A stretch of DNA of 64,000 bases from Alphaproteobacteria bacterium (lineage in GTDB: Bacteria > Pseudomonadota > Alphaproteobacteria > Rhodospirillales > WMHbin7), in contig JADGAX010000008.1 in NCBI GenBank assembly GCA_015231795.1, positions 1 through 64,000 of the forward strand, written 5' to 3'. Positions 8,375 to 17,391 of the stretch are shown one piece after another; position 1 is the stretch's first letter, and each line of letters begins with the position of its first letter. The position numbers and the translations under genes were made by a program. The notes beneath the pieces were generated by a model. It saw only the letters and a program-made list of their open reading frames with translations, had not been told where the DNA came from and searched no databases.

Positions 8375-8387
8375 GTTGCAGTGCAAC
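8375..8387. promoter_or_regulatory. Candidate PhaR operator upstream of phaZ
   Basis: GTTGCAGTGCAAC is a perfect palindrome around a central G, 62 nt before the phaZ start. It resembles the TGC-N3-GCA core I recall for alphaproteobacterial PhaR binding sites. A weaker relative lies before phaR. Confidence 0.5.
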
Positions 8388-8410
8388 GGAAAAACTTCAG
8401 CGCTCGATAA

Positions 8411-9730
8411 TTAATTTCCGATCAGATGCAGGAAGCTGCCGAAAACCCTGTTCCGAATCAGCCCCATAGGCAAAAGGCGGTCATCCTTGGCGTCCCAGGC
8501 GTCGAAAGCGTTTGCGCCCTCTTCCTGGCTTTGGATGGTGGCGTAGTGAAATTCATGGCCTCTGAATGTGGCGCCCGCCGCTCCGAACGGCGTGTCCGCC
8601 AACCCGCGAATTTTGCGGTAGCCCAGATGCAGACGGCGCTTCTGAAAGCTGGTGACCAGGGGCAACAAGCCCGCCATGGCGTAGCTTTTCCCATCGGCGT
8701 CGACAATGGCCTGGCCCAGCGCCATGAATCCGCCGCACTCGCCGTAAATCCAGGCGTCTCGCGCCGCCGCCGCTTTCATCCCTTGCAAGAATCCCTGCGC
8801 CTGCGACAAAACAGGGCCGTTCAATTGTGGGTAGCCGCCGGGAAGATAGACCGCGTCCGCAGCCTTGCTTGGCCCTTCTCCGGCCAGGGGCGAAAAGAAG
8901 GAAAGCTCTGCCCCCAGCCGTCGCCATCCTTCGAGAATGGCGGGATAGGCGAAGGCGAAGGCCGCGTCTTTGGCGATCGCAATACGTTGCCCCAAGACCG
9001 GCAACGGCGCTTCGAAACATCCCCGCAGGCCAGTGCCTTGGGCCAGCGCCGCCAGCCCGTCCAGATCGACATATCGCTCCATCAAATCGGCGGCCCGTTC
9101 GATGGCGCTTTCCAGGTCGGGATGTTCCGCCGCCTGCACCAATCCCAGATGGCGGCTGGGCAGGCTTAGCGCCTCGATGCGCGGCAAGGCTCCCAGGATT
9201 GCCATATCTGGACAAGCCTTGCGACAAGCCCGTTCGACCATGGCCTGATGCCCCTCGCCGCTGACCCGGTTCAAGATCACGCCCGCCAGCCGCACATCGC
9301 TTCGATAGCTGGCGAAGCCCTTGAGCACGGCGCCCGCCGAAGCGCCCATGCGGCTGACATCCAAAACCAGAATTACTGGCCAGCCGGTCAGAGCGGCCAA
9401 ATCCGCCGTGGACCCATCCGGACCATCCGCGACATTGGCGCCATCAAACAAGCCCATCACGCCTTCGGCTAGAATGAAGTCCGCCTGATGCGCCGCTTCG
9501 CCGATCAACCCGGCCAGTCGCTCGGGGCGCATGGCCCAACCATCCAGATTGAAACAGACGCGCCCCGACGCCTTGGCGTGAAAAGCCGGATCGATGTAAT
9601 CAGGCCCCGCCTTGGCGGGAGCGACGGCCAAGCCCCTGCGCCGATAGGCGCGCAGCAGCCCAAGCGTTATCGTCGTCTTGCCTGAACCGGTAGACGGAGC
9701 GGCCAGGATAAGGCCGGTTCCTTGCGTCAC
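8411..9730 (-). CDS. cobB: Cobyrinic acid a,c-diamide synthase (cobB/cbiA)
   Basis: 439 residues. An N-terminal P-loop domain (LILAAPSTGSGKTTITLGLL, PAKAGPDYIDPAFH) and a C-terminal class I glutamine amidotransferase domain (YLPGGYPQLNGPVL, YGECGGFMALGQ with nucleophilic Cys) are in the family order. The enzyme amidates the a and c side chains of cobyrinate or hydrogenobyrinate using ATP and glutamine. GTG start overlapping the sco stop (GTGA). No other cobalamin gene is nearby; the operon mate is a copper chaperone. Confidence 0.93.
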   Translation of the reverse strand: MTQGTGLILAAPSTGSGKTTITLGLLRAYRRRGLAVAPAKAGPDYIDPAFHAKASGRVCFNLDGWAMRPERLAGLIGEAAHQADFILAEGVMGLFDGANVADGPDGSTADLAALTGWPVILVLDVSRMGASAGAVLKGFASYRSDVRLAGVILNRVSGEGHQAMVERACRKACPDMAILGALPRIEALSLPSRHLGLVQAAEHPDLESAIERAADLMERYVDLDGLAALAQGTGLRGCFEAPLPVLGQRIAIAKDAAFAFAYPAILEGWRRLGAELSFFSPLAGEGPSKAADAVYLPGGYPQLNGPVLSQAQGFLQGMKAAAARDAWIYGECGGFMALGQAIVDADGKSYAMAGLLPLVTSFQKRRLHLGYRKIRGLADTPFGAAGATFRGHEFHYATIQSQEEGANAFDAWDAKDDRLLPMGLIRNRVFGSFLHLIGN

Positions 9731-10356
9731 TTCACGCTTTCTTCCAGGGCGGCCGCCATCTCGGCGGCTTGCGTGCCATGCGAGAAGTGGCGGATGAATT
9801 TTCCGTCCGGCCCCATCAGATACAACAGCGCCGAATGATCGATCAAATAGCCGACTTCGGCATCCTCGGCCTTCACCCTGGCAAAATAGACCCGGTACTG
9901 TTTGGCGGCGGCAAGCACCTGTTCAGGCGTGCCGGTCAGCGCATCCATGCCGGGATAGAAGGCTTCGCCGTAATCGGCCAAACGTTCCTTGGTGTCGCGC
10001 TCGGGATCGACGGAAATGAAGATGGGCTTGATCTTCGCCGCCTTGTCCTTGCCGATCTTGCCCAGCGCCTCGGCCATCGTGCCCAGCGAGGTGGGGCACA
10101 CGTCGGGGCAATAGGTGTAGCCGAAATAGACCAGCAGATATTTGCCCAGATAGGTCTTGTCCGTCACTTCCTTGCCCGAAGGATGGCTTAAGGTGAACGG
10201 CCCGCCGATGGTCACGGGGGCCGAAATCCCCCCTCCCGACCCCGATCCGGTCAGCAGATAGCGAATGCCGATCCCAAGCCCCAAAGCGATCAGCAGGGTC
10301 GCCGCAAAAATCAAGACAGGACCCAAACCCTGCGGCAGCTTTTTCATCTTGCCCAT
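9727..10356 (-). CDS. SCO1/SenC-type copper chaperone
   Basis: 209 residues with one N-terminal membrane helix (about 12-35) and a periplasmic thioredoxin-like domain. The copper site is present: CPDVC (Cys83 and Cys87) and a later His in LIDHSALLYL (about 174). SCO proteins deliver copper to the CuA or CuB site of haem-copper oxidases or act as thiol reductants for it. It lies between a TauE/SafE-type membrane protein and cobB, with an 18-nt gap upstream and GTGA overlap downstream. Confidence 0.9.
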   Translation of the reverse strand: MGKMKKLPQGLGPVLIFAATLLIALGLGIGIRYLLTGSGSGGGISAPVTIGGPFTLSHPSGKEVTDKTYLGKYLLVYFGYTYCPDVCPTSLGTMAEALGKIGKDKAAKIKPIFISVDPERDTKERLADYGEAFYPGMDALTGTPEQVLAAAKQYRVYFARVKAEDAEVGYLIDHSALLYLMGPDGKFIRHFSHGTQAAEMAAALEESVK

Positions 10357-10374
10357 ATCACCCTCGATAAACTG

Positions 10375-11145
10375 CTAAGCGATCAAACGCCAGGCCAGAA
10401 CGGCCAGAACGCCCGCATTCAGAAGCAACAGCATCGGCGCCACGCGCTGGACCAGCCCGCCCCAGCGTTGCGACGCCAGTTGACCAAGCCCCGCCACCAG
10501 CACTAGGCCGGGCACGGTGCCCGCGGCAAAACCCATCATCGCCATGGCGCCCGACAGCGCCGAGCCGGACGCCGCCGCCGCCGACAACGCCCCCCAAACC
10601 AAGCCGCAGGGGATATAGCCCAGGATCAGTCCCAGCGCATAGCCGCGCCATCCCGTGGGGGCGGCGAACAAAGGCTTGGCGAAAACCGACAGGCGGCGAA
10701 ACAACGCGCTGTCGCCATTGCCCGCCTTGATCAATCCCAGGCGCGGCACCGCATATCCCAAGAACAAAAGGGCGGCCAAAATCAGCAGCGCCGCCGACAG
10801 CCAGCGCAATCCGGTGGCGGCGCCGATCGATCCGGCCAGCAAGGCGGCACCCGCCCCCAACAGGCCGTAGGTGGTCATGCGACCCAGATGATAGGGCAAC
10901 AGCAACGCCATCGACAGGCGATGCCATTCTCGCATCTGCATGGCCGGACAGGACTTCATGCGCTCGGCCATCTGCGACAGCGCGAAGGGACCGCACATGC
11001 CCGAGCAATGGGTCAAGCCGCCGACCAATCCGGTCAGCAGCAAGCTGGCCATCAGCCCGCCATCTGTGGAAATGGCGGTATGGCAATAAGAAAGACCCGA
11101 TTGCAAAAGGGCCGATAGTGTCGCGCTATCCATGGCGCAGAGCAT
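10375..11145 (-). CDS. TauE/SafE-family (UreH/CcoS-associated type) membrane protein
   Basis: 256 residues, about six membrane segments. GLVGGLTHCSGMCGPFALS near the N-terminus and LILGYIPCGLVWGAL later are typical of the sulfite-exporter-like family often found behind cbb3 oxidase assembly genes, where Cys and Met residues suggest copper handling. A second ATG at 11133 is possible; GGGGGAT lies close before 11145. It heads an operon with sco and cobB and has an FNR-like box upstream, pointing to low-oxygen control. Confidence 0.8.
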   Translation of the reverse strand: MLCAMDSATLSALLQSGLSYCHTAISTDGGLMASLLLTGLVGGLTHCSGMCGPFALSQMAERMKSCPAMQMREWHRLSMALLLPYHLGRMTTYGLLGAGAALLAGSIGAATGLRWLSAALLILAALLFLGYAVPRLGLIKAGNGDSALFRRLSVFAKPLFAAPTGWRGYALGLILGYIPCGLVWGALSAAAASGSALSGAMAMMGFAAGTVPGLVLVAGLGQLASQRWGGLVQRVAPMLLLLNAGVLAVLAWRLIA

Positions 11146-11191
11146 ATCCCCCGATGTTCACCCCTTCAACCCAACGTTTGACGCGCCTTGG

Positions 11192-11205
11192 TTGACTTGG
11201 ATCAA
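11192..11205 (-). promoter_or_regulatory. FNR/FixK-like anaerobox
   Basis: TTGACTTGGATCAA matches the TTGAT-N4-ATCAA consensus with one mismatch and is centred about 53 nt before the TauE/SafE start at 11145, a position compatible with activation of that operon. Confidence 0.55.
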
Positions 11206-11240
11206 CAATGTCGGGTCTTTTGCAAGCAGGGCAATCCGCG

Positions 11241-12077
11241 TCACTTCGCAACGCGGGCCAAAAAGGCTTCAAGCTCGGCGCCCCAATAGTCTGGATGGCG
11301 CAGCACGAAATGTCCGCCCGCCCTTGGGTCGTCGTAATAGCGAAGCACGCTGTCGCCAGCCCCCTGGGCATAGGCCTCTTGAACCCGGCGCATCAAATCA
11401 ATCGGCGTCAGATTGTCGTTGGCGGCGTAAATCCACAGGGACGGCATTTTGGCGTTTCGCCCGAAGCTGCGTCCGGCCTCGACCAGATTTTCTTCCGGCG
11501 GACAGTTGCGATCCCCCTTCGGATTGCCGCCCCGCCCCCCTGCGAAACTGACGGCACCTCGCACCCCAGGGATCGCTTCCGCCGAAGCCGCCAGCACCGC
11601 CCAGCCGCCCGAAGACTGCCCGACCAAAACAATCCGCTCACTGTCGATGCCGGGAATGGCTCGCAGATGCAAAACGCTGGCTTGAATATCCTCGGCCCCT
11701 TTCTGTCCCGCCTTCAAGTAATCCGGATTCGGACAGGAATAGGCTTCGACATACATGCCGCCCGACTTGCCGAACGAACGGCGCATGACCATGGCGGCCG
11801 CCCAGCCGCGATCAAGAAACCAGCGGGCGAGAAAGTCGAGATCCTCGGGCTTTTGCGATTTGGCCCGAGCGCCCGTTCCGTGATTGAGGATGGCCAGCGG
11901 AAACGGCCCTTGCCCGTCCGGCATCCGCAAGAGCCCCTCCAGAAAGACCGTTTCGCCATTTTGGTTGGCGGGAAGGGGAATTTGCAGCCGTTCCTGACGT
12001 TCGCCAGCCAGGGTTGGCAGGCTCAGGAACAGGGCCAGAAGAAACGCCGCCGTCCCCTGCCGAAATCCCGGGGTCAT
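11241..12077 (-). CDS. Secreted alpha/beta hydrolase, dienelactone hydrolase-like
   Basis: 278 residues from an ATG overlapping the upstream peptidase stop (ATGA). A signal peptide (about 1-24, ending TLAG) precedes an alpha/beta hydrolase: LNHGTG oxyanion region, VGQSSGGWAVLA nucleophile elbow with Ser, and a C-terminal GGHFVLRH with the catalytic His. An Asp in YAANDNLTP fits the triad. The substrate is unknown; periplasmic ester or lactone hydrolysis is likely. Confidence 0.82.
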   Translation of the reverse strand: MTPGFRQGTAAFLLALFLSLPTLAGERQERLQIPLPANQNGETVFLEGLLRMPDGQGPFPLAILNHGTGARAKSQKPEDLDFLARWFLDRGWAAAMVMRRSFGKSGGMYVEAYSCPNPDYLKAGQKGAEDIQASVLHLRAIPGIDSERIVLVGQSSGGWAVLAASAEAIPGVRGAVSFAGGRGGNPKGDRNCPPEENLVEAGRSFGRNAKMPSLWIYAANDNLTPIDLMRRVQEAYAQGAGDSVLRYYDDPRAGGHFVLRHPDYWGAELEAFLARVAK

Positions 12078-13564
12078 TCGGCGTTCCTGCCGTTCAGATA
12101 GCGCCGCTTGATATGCGCCTTGAAGGCGGCTGCGGACAGAGGCGCGCCGGTTGCCCGTTTCAAGATGTCGTCGGTCGAGCCGAAACAGCCTTGGCTGTGG
12201 ATGTTCTCCTTCAGCCAACCCATCAAGGGCTGAAAATCGCCATTTTCCAAACCAAGGCGAAGACCGGGCGCGGCGCTTTCGGCGGCGGCGAAAATCTGAG
12301 CCGCCGACAGCGCTCCCAGCGTATAGCTGGGGAAATAGCCGATGGCGCCGTCGTACCAGTGAATGTCTTGCAAACAGCCTTCGCGGTCCGAAGGCGGCAC
12401 GATGCCCAATAAGCGGGTCATGCATTGATTCCAAGCGCCGGGCAGGTCGGCCACTTTCAGGTCGCCGCGGATCATGGCGCGCTCAAGCCTGAAACGCAGG
12501 ATGACATGGGCGGAATAGGTCAGTTCGTCGGCATCGACGCGGATGAATCCGGGTTTCACCCAGGCAAGTTTCCTACGCAGCGCCTTGGCGTCCCAACTGC
12601 CGCCTAACGCCTCGCCCAGCAAGGGCGCCAGAAAATTGGCGAAGGCGCGCGAGCGGCAGGCCTGCATCTCAACGATCAGAGACTGGCTTTCATGCAGCGC
12701 CATGCCCCTGGCGCGACCTACCGGCTGATGACGCCAATCCTTGGGCAGGTTCATTTCATAAAGCGCATGGCCGGTTTCGTGCGCCACCCCCATCAGGGAT
12801 TTCAGAGGTTCTGCTTCGTCGTAGCGCGTGGTGATGCGCACGTCATAAGGCGTGCCGCCCGAGAAGGGATGGGCGCTTTCGTCCAACCGGCCTTTATTGA
12901 AATCAAAGCCGATGACGCCCATCAGGCGGCGTCCCAACGCCTTCTGACTCGCTTGCGCAACATTGGCGGTTGGTTCTGGCGGCGCAGCGCCCTGGCGTTC
13001 CAGCACCAAGGGCAAGGTGGCGGCGATGAACTCTTCCAGATCGGCGAACAAATCCTCGATCCTGGTTTCGCGGGCCTGCGGCTCGTACAAATCCATCAGC
13101 GCTTCGTAGGGCGTCACCCCCAAAGGCTCGGCCTTGGCCTGTCCCGCCTCCCTGGTCAAGGACATCACCTTTTCCAGGGGCTTTTTCACCAGCTTGAAAT
13201 CGCCCTTGGCCCTAGCTTCGCGCCAGACGATCTCGCATGCCGAGGTGGCGCGGGCCAAGGCTTCGATCAGGCGGGCGGGCACGGCGCGGGCGTGAATCCA
13301 TTGGCGCGACATTTCGCCCAGATTGGCGCGCTGCCAGCCGTTCAGTTCCAATTGGTCCGCCTTGCGGATCAGCGCCGCCACCTGGGGTGCGGCCAACAGC
13401 TTGTGATGCACCCCCTTAAGCGTGGCGATTTCCTCGGCCCTGGCCGAAGCGCCGCCTTCGGGCATCATCACAGCGCCATCCCATTGCAGAATGGCGATAG
13501 CGTCCTCGATGCGCAGCAGACGCGAAAACAGCGTCTCCAGCTTCTGGTAGGCATTTTGGGGCAT
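12074..13564 (-). CDS. Carboxypeptidase Taq (M32 family metallopeptidase)
   Basis: 496 residues, the usual M32 length. The zinc site is GVAHETGHALYEMNLP (His262, Glu263, His266), and the family features HPFSGGTPYDVRITTRY and the C-terminal DIHWYDGAIGYFPSYTLG are present. It removes C-terminal residues from peptides in the cytoplasm. Ten nt behind mobB, and it overlaps the secreted hydrolase downstream. Confidence 0.95.
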   Translation of the reverse strand: MPQNAYQKLETLFSRLLRIEDAIAILQWDGAVMMPEGGASARAEEIATLKGVHHKLLAAPQVAALIRKADQLELNGWQRANLGEMSRQWIHARAVPARLIEALARATSACEIVWREARAKGDFKLVKKPLEKVMSLTREAGQAKAEPLGVTPYEALMDLYEPQARETRIEDLFADLEEFIAATLPLVLERQGAAPPEPTANVAQASQKALGRRLMGVIGFDFNKGRLDESAHPFSGGTPYDVRITTRYDEAEPLKSLMGVAHETGHALYEMNLPKDWRHQPVGRARGMALHESQSLIVEMQACRSRAFANFLAPLLGEALGGSWDAKALRRKLAWVKPGFIRVDADELTYSAHVILRFRLERAMIRGDLKVADLPGAWNQCMTRLLGIVPPSDREGCLQDIHWYDGAIGYFPSYTLGALSAAQIFAAAESAAPGLRLGLENGDFQPLMGWLKENIHSQGCFGSTDDILKRATGAPLSAAAFKAHIKRRYLNGRNAE

Positions 13565-13574
13565 TGTTTTTCGC

Positions 13575-14075
13575 TTATTGCGTTCCTGGGTGCGTCATCA
13601 GGAACATAGCCATCCCGGCCACATCTTCCAAGGACAATAAGGGACGATCCAGGGCGGGAAGCACCGCAGCGTCGCTGGCCACCGCCACCACCGACGGATC
13701 GTCGGGCCACAGGGGCGCCCGGCCATGCAAGGGCCGAAACACCTCGATCTTGGCGTGCGGATAACGCTTGAACCCCTCGATCAGCACGAGGTCGGCTTGC
13801 GACAATTTGGCCAGCAGCTCATCCAGTCCCGGCTCTTCGACCGGCGAACGGATCTCCACCCTTATCCAACGTTCCGGCCCCGCCATCAGGCTGGCCACCG
13901 CCCCGGCCCTTCTGGCTTCGAACCCGATATCTCCCGGCTGATCCGCCGAAGCGCCGTGATGCGAATGCTTGACCGTGGCGAGGCGCAATCCGCGAGCGAC
14001 CAGCTCGGGAATCAGGCGTTTGAGCAGGGTCGTCTTGCCGCTGCCGCTGGAACCGACAATGCCGAAAATCTTCAT
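13575..14075 (-). CDS. mobB: Molybdopterin-guanine dinucleotide biosynthesis adaptor MobB
   Basis: 166 residues with P-loop GIVGSSGSGKTTLL, TVKHSHHG and LVLIEGFKRYPHAKIEV, all typical of MobB. It binds GTP and assists MobA in attaching GMP to molybdopterin. No mobA is nearby. ATGA overlap with trmL upstream. Confidence 0.94.
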   Translation of the reverse strand: MKIFGIVGSSGSGKTTLLKRLIPELVARGLRLATVKHSHHGASADQPGDIGFEARRAGAVASLMAGPERWIRVEIRSPVEEPGLDELLAKLSQADLVLIEGFKRYPHAKIEVFRPLHGRAPLWPDDPSVVAVASDAAVLPALDRPLLSLEDVAGMAMFLMTHPGTQ

Positions 14076-14569
14076 GCGGGCAGCCTATCAAGCTGCGCCA
14101 AAGCCGTATAGAGGCCGATTGCCGCCGCCTGGGCGACATTGATCGAGCGCTCGCCCACCAGCAGGGGAATCGATACCCGAAGCCCAGCCGCCTGATGCGC
14201 GCCGTCGGAAACGCCCCGGCTTTCCGAACCGAACAGCAAGATGTCGCCCGGCTCGAATCGGGCTTGCGGCAGGGAAACGGCCCCCTTGGTCGTGAACAGG
14301 ACCAGCCGCCCCCCGTTCGCCCCTCGCCAAGCCTCGAAGGCGGACCAGGAGGCGTGGCGCGTCAACTGAACGCGGTCCAGATAATCCATCCCAGCCCGCC
14401 TTAACTTCTTATCATCCCATAAAAAACCGAAAGGCTCGATCAGATCCACCCCCGCACCCAGGCAGGCCGCCAGCCTGAGAATGGCCCCCGCATTTTGTGG
14501 AATGTCGGGTTCAAACAAGGCCAGCCGCAAGCCGATCTTTTCTTTAGGGAATTGTGATATAGCGCCCAT
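14072..14569 (-). CDS. trmL: tRNA (cytidine(34)-2'-O)-methyltransferase TrmL
   Basis: 165 residues, SPOUT fold with the three signatures: LALFEPDIPQNAGAILRLAACLG, ILLFGSESRGVSD and VSIPLLVGERSINVAQAAAI. TrmL methylates the wobble ribose of certain leucine tRNAs. First gene of a coupled run trmL-mobB-M32 peptidase-hydrolase. The start ATG gives about nine extra residues before the conserved core. Confidence 0.94.
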   Translation of the reverse strand: MGAISQFPKEKIGLRLALFEPDIPQNAGAILRLAACLGAGVDLIEPFGFLWDDKKLRRAGMDYLDRVQLTRHASWSAFEAWRGANGGRLVLFTTKGAVSLPQARFEPGDILLFGSESRGVSDGAHQAAGLRVSIPLLVGERSINVAQAAAIGLYTALAQLDRLPA

Positions 14570-14772
14570 TTCTTATATTTCAGCCTTTTCAAACCTACCC
14601 GCTTCGGGTATAGGAGCCTTCCGAAATCCGCAGCGGCCAGAAGGGGAGTGATGGCCGTTGGGGAGCGTTTCGTTGTTTTCGGGTGATCCCGAGACATAAC
14701 AGGGTTAAGCAAGCCTTTGTCCCTGGGTCAAGACCCGACCCTTGCGGCAAGACTTTAGACCGAGGGAAACAG

Positions 14773-15330
14773 ATGTCGTCTCAATCCAATTCCGCCGCCC
14801 CCAGCGGCTCCAGCCAGGGCGAATCGCGCCGCGACTTCCTCCTGATCGCCACGTCGGCCGTGGGCGCCGTGGGCACCGCTTTGGCGCTGTGGCCGTTCGT
14901 GCACAGCATGAACCCCGCCGCCGACACTTTGGCCCTGTCGACCACCGAAGTCGATCTGTCGAAGGTGGCCGAGGGCATGTCCATCACCGTGACTTGGCAA
15001 GGCAAGCCGGTTTTCGTGCGCCACCGCACGGCCGACGAGATCAAGCTGGCCGCCGAGACGCCGATGGCCGACCTGCGCGACCCCAAAGACGACAAGGACC
15101 GCGTTCAGAAGGCTGAATGGCTGGTTCTGATCGGCGTCTGCACCCATCTGGGCTGCATCCCGCTGGGCCAGAAGGCGGCCGACCCCAAGGGCGACTTCGG
15201 CGGCTGGTTCTGCCCCTGCCATGGCTCGCACTACGACACGTCGGGACGCATCCGCAAGGGACCCGCTCCTTTGAACCTGCCCGTTCCCAAATACACTTTC
15301 CTCACCGATACCTCGATCCGTATCGGCTAA
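14773..15330 (+). CDS. petA: Ubiquinol-cytochrome c reductase Rieske iron-sulfur subunit
   Basis: 185 residues from an ATG behind GAGGGAAACAG. A twin-arginine signal-anchor ([17 protein letters not shown]) leads into the Rieske domain with CTHLGC and CPCHGS, the ligands of the 2Fe-2S cluster. It passes electrons from ubiquinol to cytochrome c1 on the periplasmic face. First gene of the petABC operon, 20 nt before petB. Confidence 0.97.
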   Translation: MSSQSNSAAPSGSSQGESRRDFLLIATSAVGAVGTALALWPFVHSMNPAADTLALSTTEVDLSKVAEGMSITVTWQGKPVFVRHRTADEIKLAAETPMADLRDPKDDKDRVQKAEWLVLIGVCTHLGCIPLGQKAADPKGDFGGWFCPCHGSHYDTSGRIRKGPAPLNLPVPKYTFLTDTSIRIG

Positions 15331-15350
15331 AGAAAAAAGGATAAAGGCTC

Positions 15351-16568
15351 ATGAGCGCCCCTGCCTTCGACAACAAGATCATCAAGTGGATCGACGAGCG
15401 TCTCCCGCTGTTCACCATGCTGGAACATTCGACGACCTCCTATCCCACGCCCAAAAATCTGAATTACTGGTGGAATTTCGGCTCGCTGGCCCTGTTCGCG
15501 CTGGTCATCATGATTCTGACCGGCATCTTCCTGGCGATGAGCTACACGCCGCATGTCAGCATGGCCTTCGATTCGGTCGAACGCATTATGCGCGACGTCA
15601 ATTACGGCTGGCTGCTGCGCTATCTGCACATGAATGGCGCCTCGTTCTTCTTCATCTGCGTCTACATCCATATCTTCCGCGGCATGTATTACGGCTCCTA
15701 CAAGGCGCCCCGCGAAATCCTGTGGTGGCTGGGCCTCTTGATCCTGCTGGCCATGATGGCGACCGCCTTCCTGGGCTATGTGCTGCCTTGGGGCCAGATG
15801 AGCTTCTGGGGCGCTACCGTGATCACCAACCTGTTCTCGGCCGTGCCCGTGGTCGGCGATTTCATCGTCACTTGGCTGTGGGGCGGCTTCGCGGTGGACA
15901 ATCCCACGCTGAACCGCTTCTTCTCGCTGCACTATCTGCTGCCTTTCGTGATCTTCGCCCTGGTGGCCCTGCATCTGATCGCGCTGCACACCTCGAAATC
16001 CGGCAACCCTTCTGGCATCGAGATCAAGGGGCCGCAGGACACCATCCCGTTCCACCCCTACTACACGATCAAGGATCTGTACGGTGTGGGCGTGTTCCTG
16101 CTGGTGTTCCTGGGCTTCGTCTTCTACGCGCCCAACTTCTTCGGCGAGCCGGACAACTACATCCCGGCCAACCCGATGGTGACGCCGACGCATATCGTGC
16201 CGGAATGGTACTTCCTGCCCTTCTACGCCATCCTGCGCGCCATTCCCGACAAGCTGGGCGGCGTGATCGCCATGTTCGGCGCCATCATCGTGCTGTTCGC
16301 CCTGCCCTGGCTGGACAGCAGCAAGGTGAAAAGCGGCCGTTTCCGTCCGGTCTTCAAGTGGTTCTTCTGGCTGTTCCTGATCGACTGCGTCGTGCTGGGC
16401 TGGGTCGGCGGCAAGCCTGCCGAAGGCCACTACATCCCGATCGGCCAAGCCGCCACCGCTTGGTACTTCCTGCATCTTGTCGTCGTGCTGCCGCTTCTGG
16501 GCCGTCTGGAAAAGCCGTTGGCTTTGCCTGCCAGCATCAGCGCCAGCGTTCTGAAGGAGAAGGCATAA
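15351..16568 (+). CDS. petB: Cytochrome b of the bc1 complex
   Basis: 405 residues with eight membrane helices. The quinol-site PEWY motif is seen ([14 protein letters not shown]), and histidines in helices B and D ligate the two b haems ([16 protein letters not shown]...SLHYLLPF). Proton-motive Q-cycle core subunit in the inner membrane. AAGGATAAAGG precedes the ATG. Its stop overlaps the petC start (TAATG). Confidence 0.97.
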   Translation: MSAPAFDNKIIKWIDERLPLFTMLEHSTTSYPTPKNLNYWWNFGSLALFALVIMILTGIFLAMSYTPHVSMAFDSVERIMRDVNYGWLLRYLHMNGASFFFICVYIHIFRGMYYGSYKAPREILWWLGLLILLAMMATAFLGYVLPWGQMSFWGATVITNLFSAVPVVGDFIVTWLWGGFAVDNPTLNRFFSLHYLLPFVIFALVALHLIALHTSKSGNPSGIEIKGPQDTIPFHPYYTIKDLYGVGVFLLVFLGFVFYAPNFFGEPDNYIPANPMVTPTHIVPEWYFLPFYAILRAIPDKLGGVIAMFGAIIVLFALPWLDSSKVKSGRFRPVFKWFFWLFLIDCVVLGWVGGKPAEGHYIPIGQAATAWYFLHLVVVLPLLGRLEKPLALPASISASVLKEKA

Positions 16569-17326
16569 TGTTGCGCACCGTTCTTATTCCTGCAGCGCTT
16601 GCCTTCGGCCTTGTCGCGACGCCCGCCCTGGCTTCCGGTGGCGCGCCCCTGACCAAGCAGTCCTGGAGCTGGGACGGCGTGTTCGGCGCCTATGACCAAG
16701 CCCAGTTGAAGCGCGGCTTCCAGGTCTTCCACGAAGTGTGCAGCAACTGCCACGGACTGAAGCTGGTGGCCTATCGCAATCTGAAGGTCATCGGCTTGTC
16801 CGAAGAAGAAGCGAAAGCCGTTGCCGGCGAGCGCGAGGTCAAGGATGGCCCCAATGACGAAGGCGAGATGTTCAACCGGCCGGGCAAGCTGTCCGACCAT
16901 TACATCCCGCCCTTCGCCAACGATCAGGCCGCCCGCGTCTCCAACAACGGCGCGTTGCCGCCCGATCTGTCGCTGATCACCAAGGCGCGCGTTGGCGGTC
17001 CCGACTATGTCTACAGCCTGTTGATGGGTTATGCCGACACGCCCGAGGGTTTCACCCTTAACGACGGCATGAACTACAACAAGATCTTCGCTGGCAACCA
17101 GATTGGCATGGCTCCCCCGATCTCCGACGATCTGGTCACCTATGCCGATGGAACCAAGGCCAGCGCCGACCAGATCGCCAAGGACGTCGTGTCCTTCCTG
17201 AACTGGGCAGCCGAGCCTGAAATGGACGCCCGCAAGGGCATGGGCCTGAAGGTCATGCTGTTCTTGCTGGTGCTGACCGGCCTGTTCTACGCCCTTAAGC
17301 GCAAGATCTGGGCGGACGTGCATTAA
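16568..17326 (+). CDS. petC: Cytochrome c1 of the bc1 complex
   Basis: 252 residues. Signal peptide (about 1-22), haem site CSNCH with VCSNCHGLKLVAYRN, Met ligand region around PDLSLITKAR, and a C-terminal membrane anchor (KVMLFLLVLTGLFYALKRKIW). It accepts electrons from the Rieske centre and reduces soluble cytochrome c. Last gene of petABC, followed by a strong terminator. Confidence 0.97.
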   Translation: MLRTVLIPAALAFGLVATPALASGGAPLTKQSWSWDGVFGAYDQAQLKRGFQVFHEVCSNCHGLKLVAYRNLKVIGLSEEEAKAVAGEREVKDGPNDEGEMFNRPGKLSDHYIPPFANDQAARVSNNGALPPDLSLITKARVGGPDYVYSLLMGYADTPEGFTLNDGMNYNKIFAGNQIGMAPPISDDLVTYADGTKASADQIAKDVVSFLNWAAEPEMDARKGMGLKVMLFLLVLTGLFYALKRKIWADVH

Positions 17327-17348
17327 TTTTTATTTTCGTGTAAGGATT

Positions 17349-17384
17349 AGGCCGCCGGGGCAACCCAGGCGGCCTTTTTCTTTT
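17349..17384 (+). terminator. Rho-independent terminator after petABC
   Basis: An 8-bp perfect stem AGGCCGCC/GGCGGCCT (17349-17356 with 17368-17375) is followed by a T-rich run. It separates petABC from mtnP. Confidence 0.9.
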
Positions 17385-17391
17385 CTGGAGC

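Noticed and set aside
14596-14610. Small TACCCG/CGGGTA hairpin before petA
   Set aside because: Only 6 bp; no leader peptide or attenuator layout visible.
15386-17326. Long plus-strand frame running through petB into petC
   Set aside because: Its first 390 codons are the +1 frame of petB; only the petC part is real, starting at 16568.
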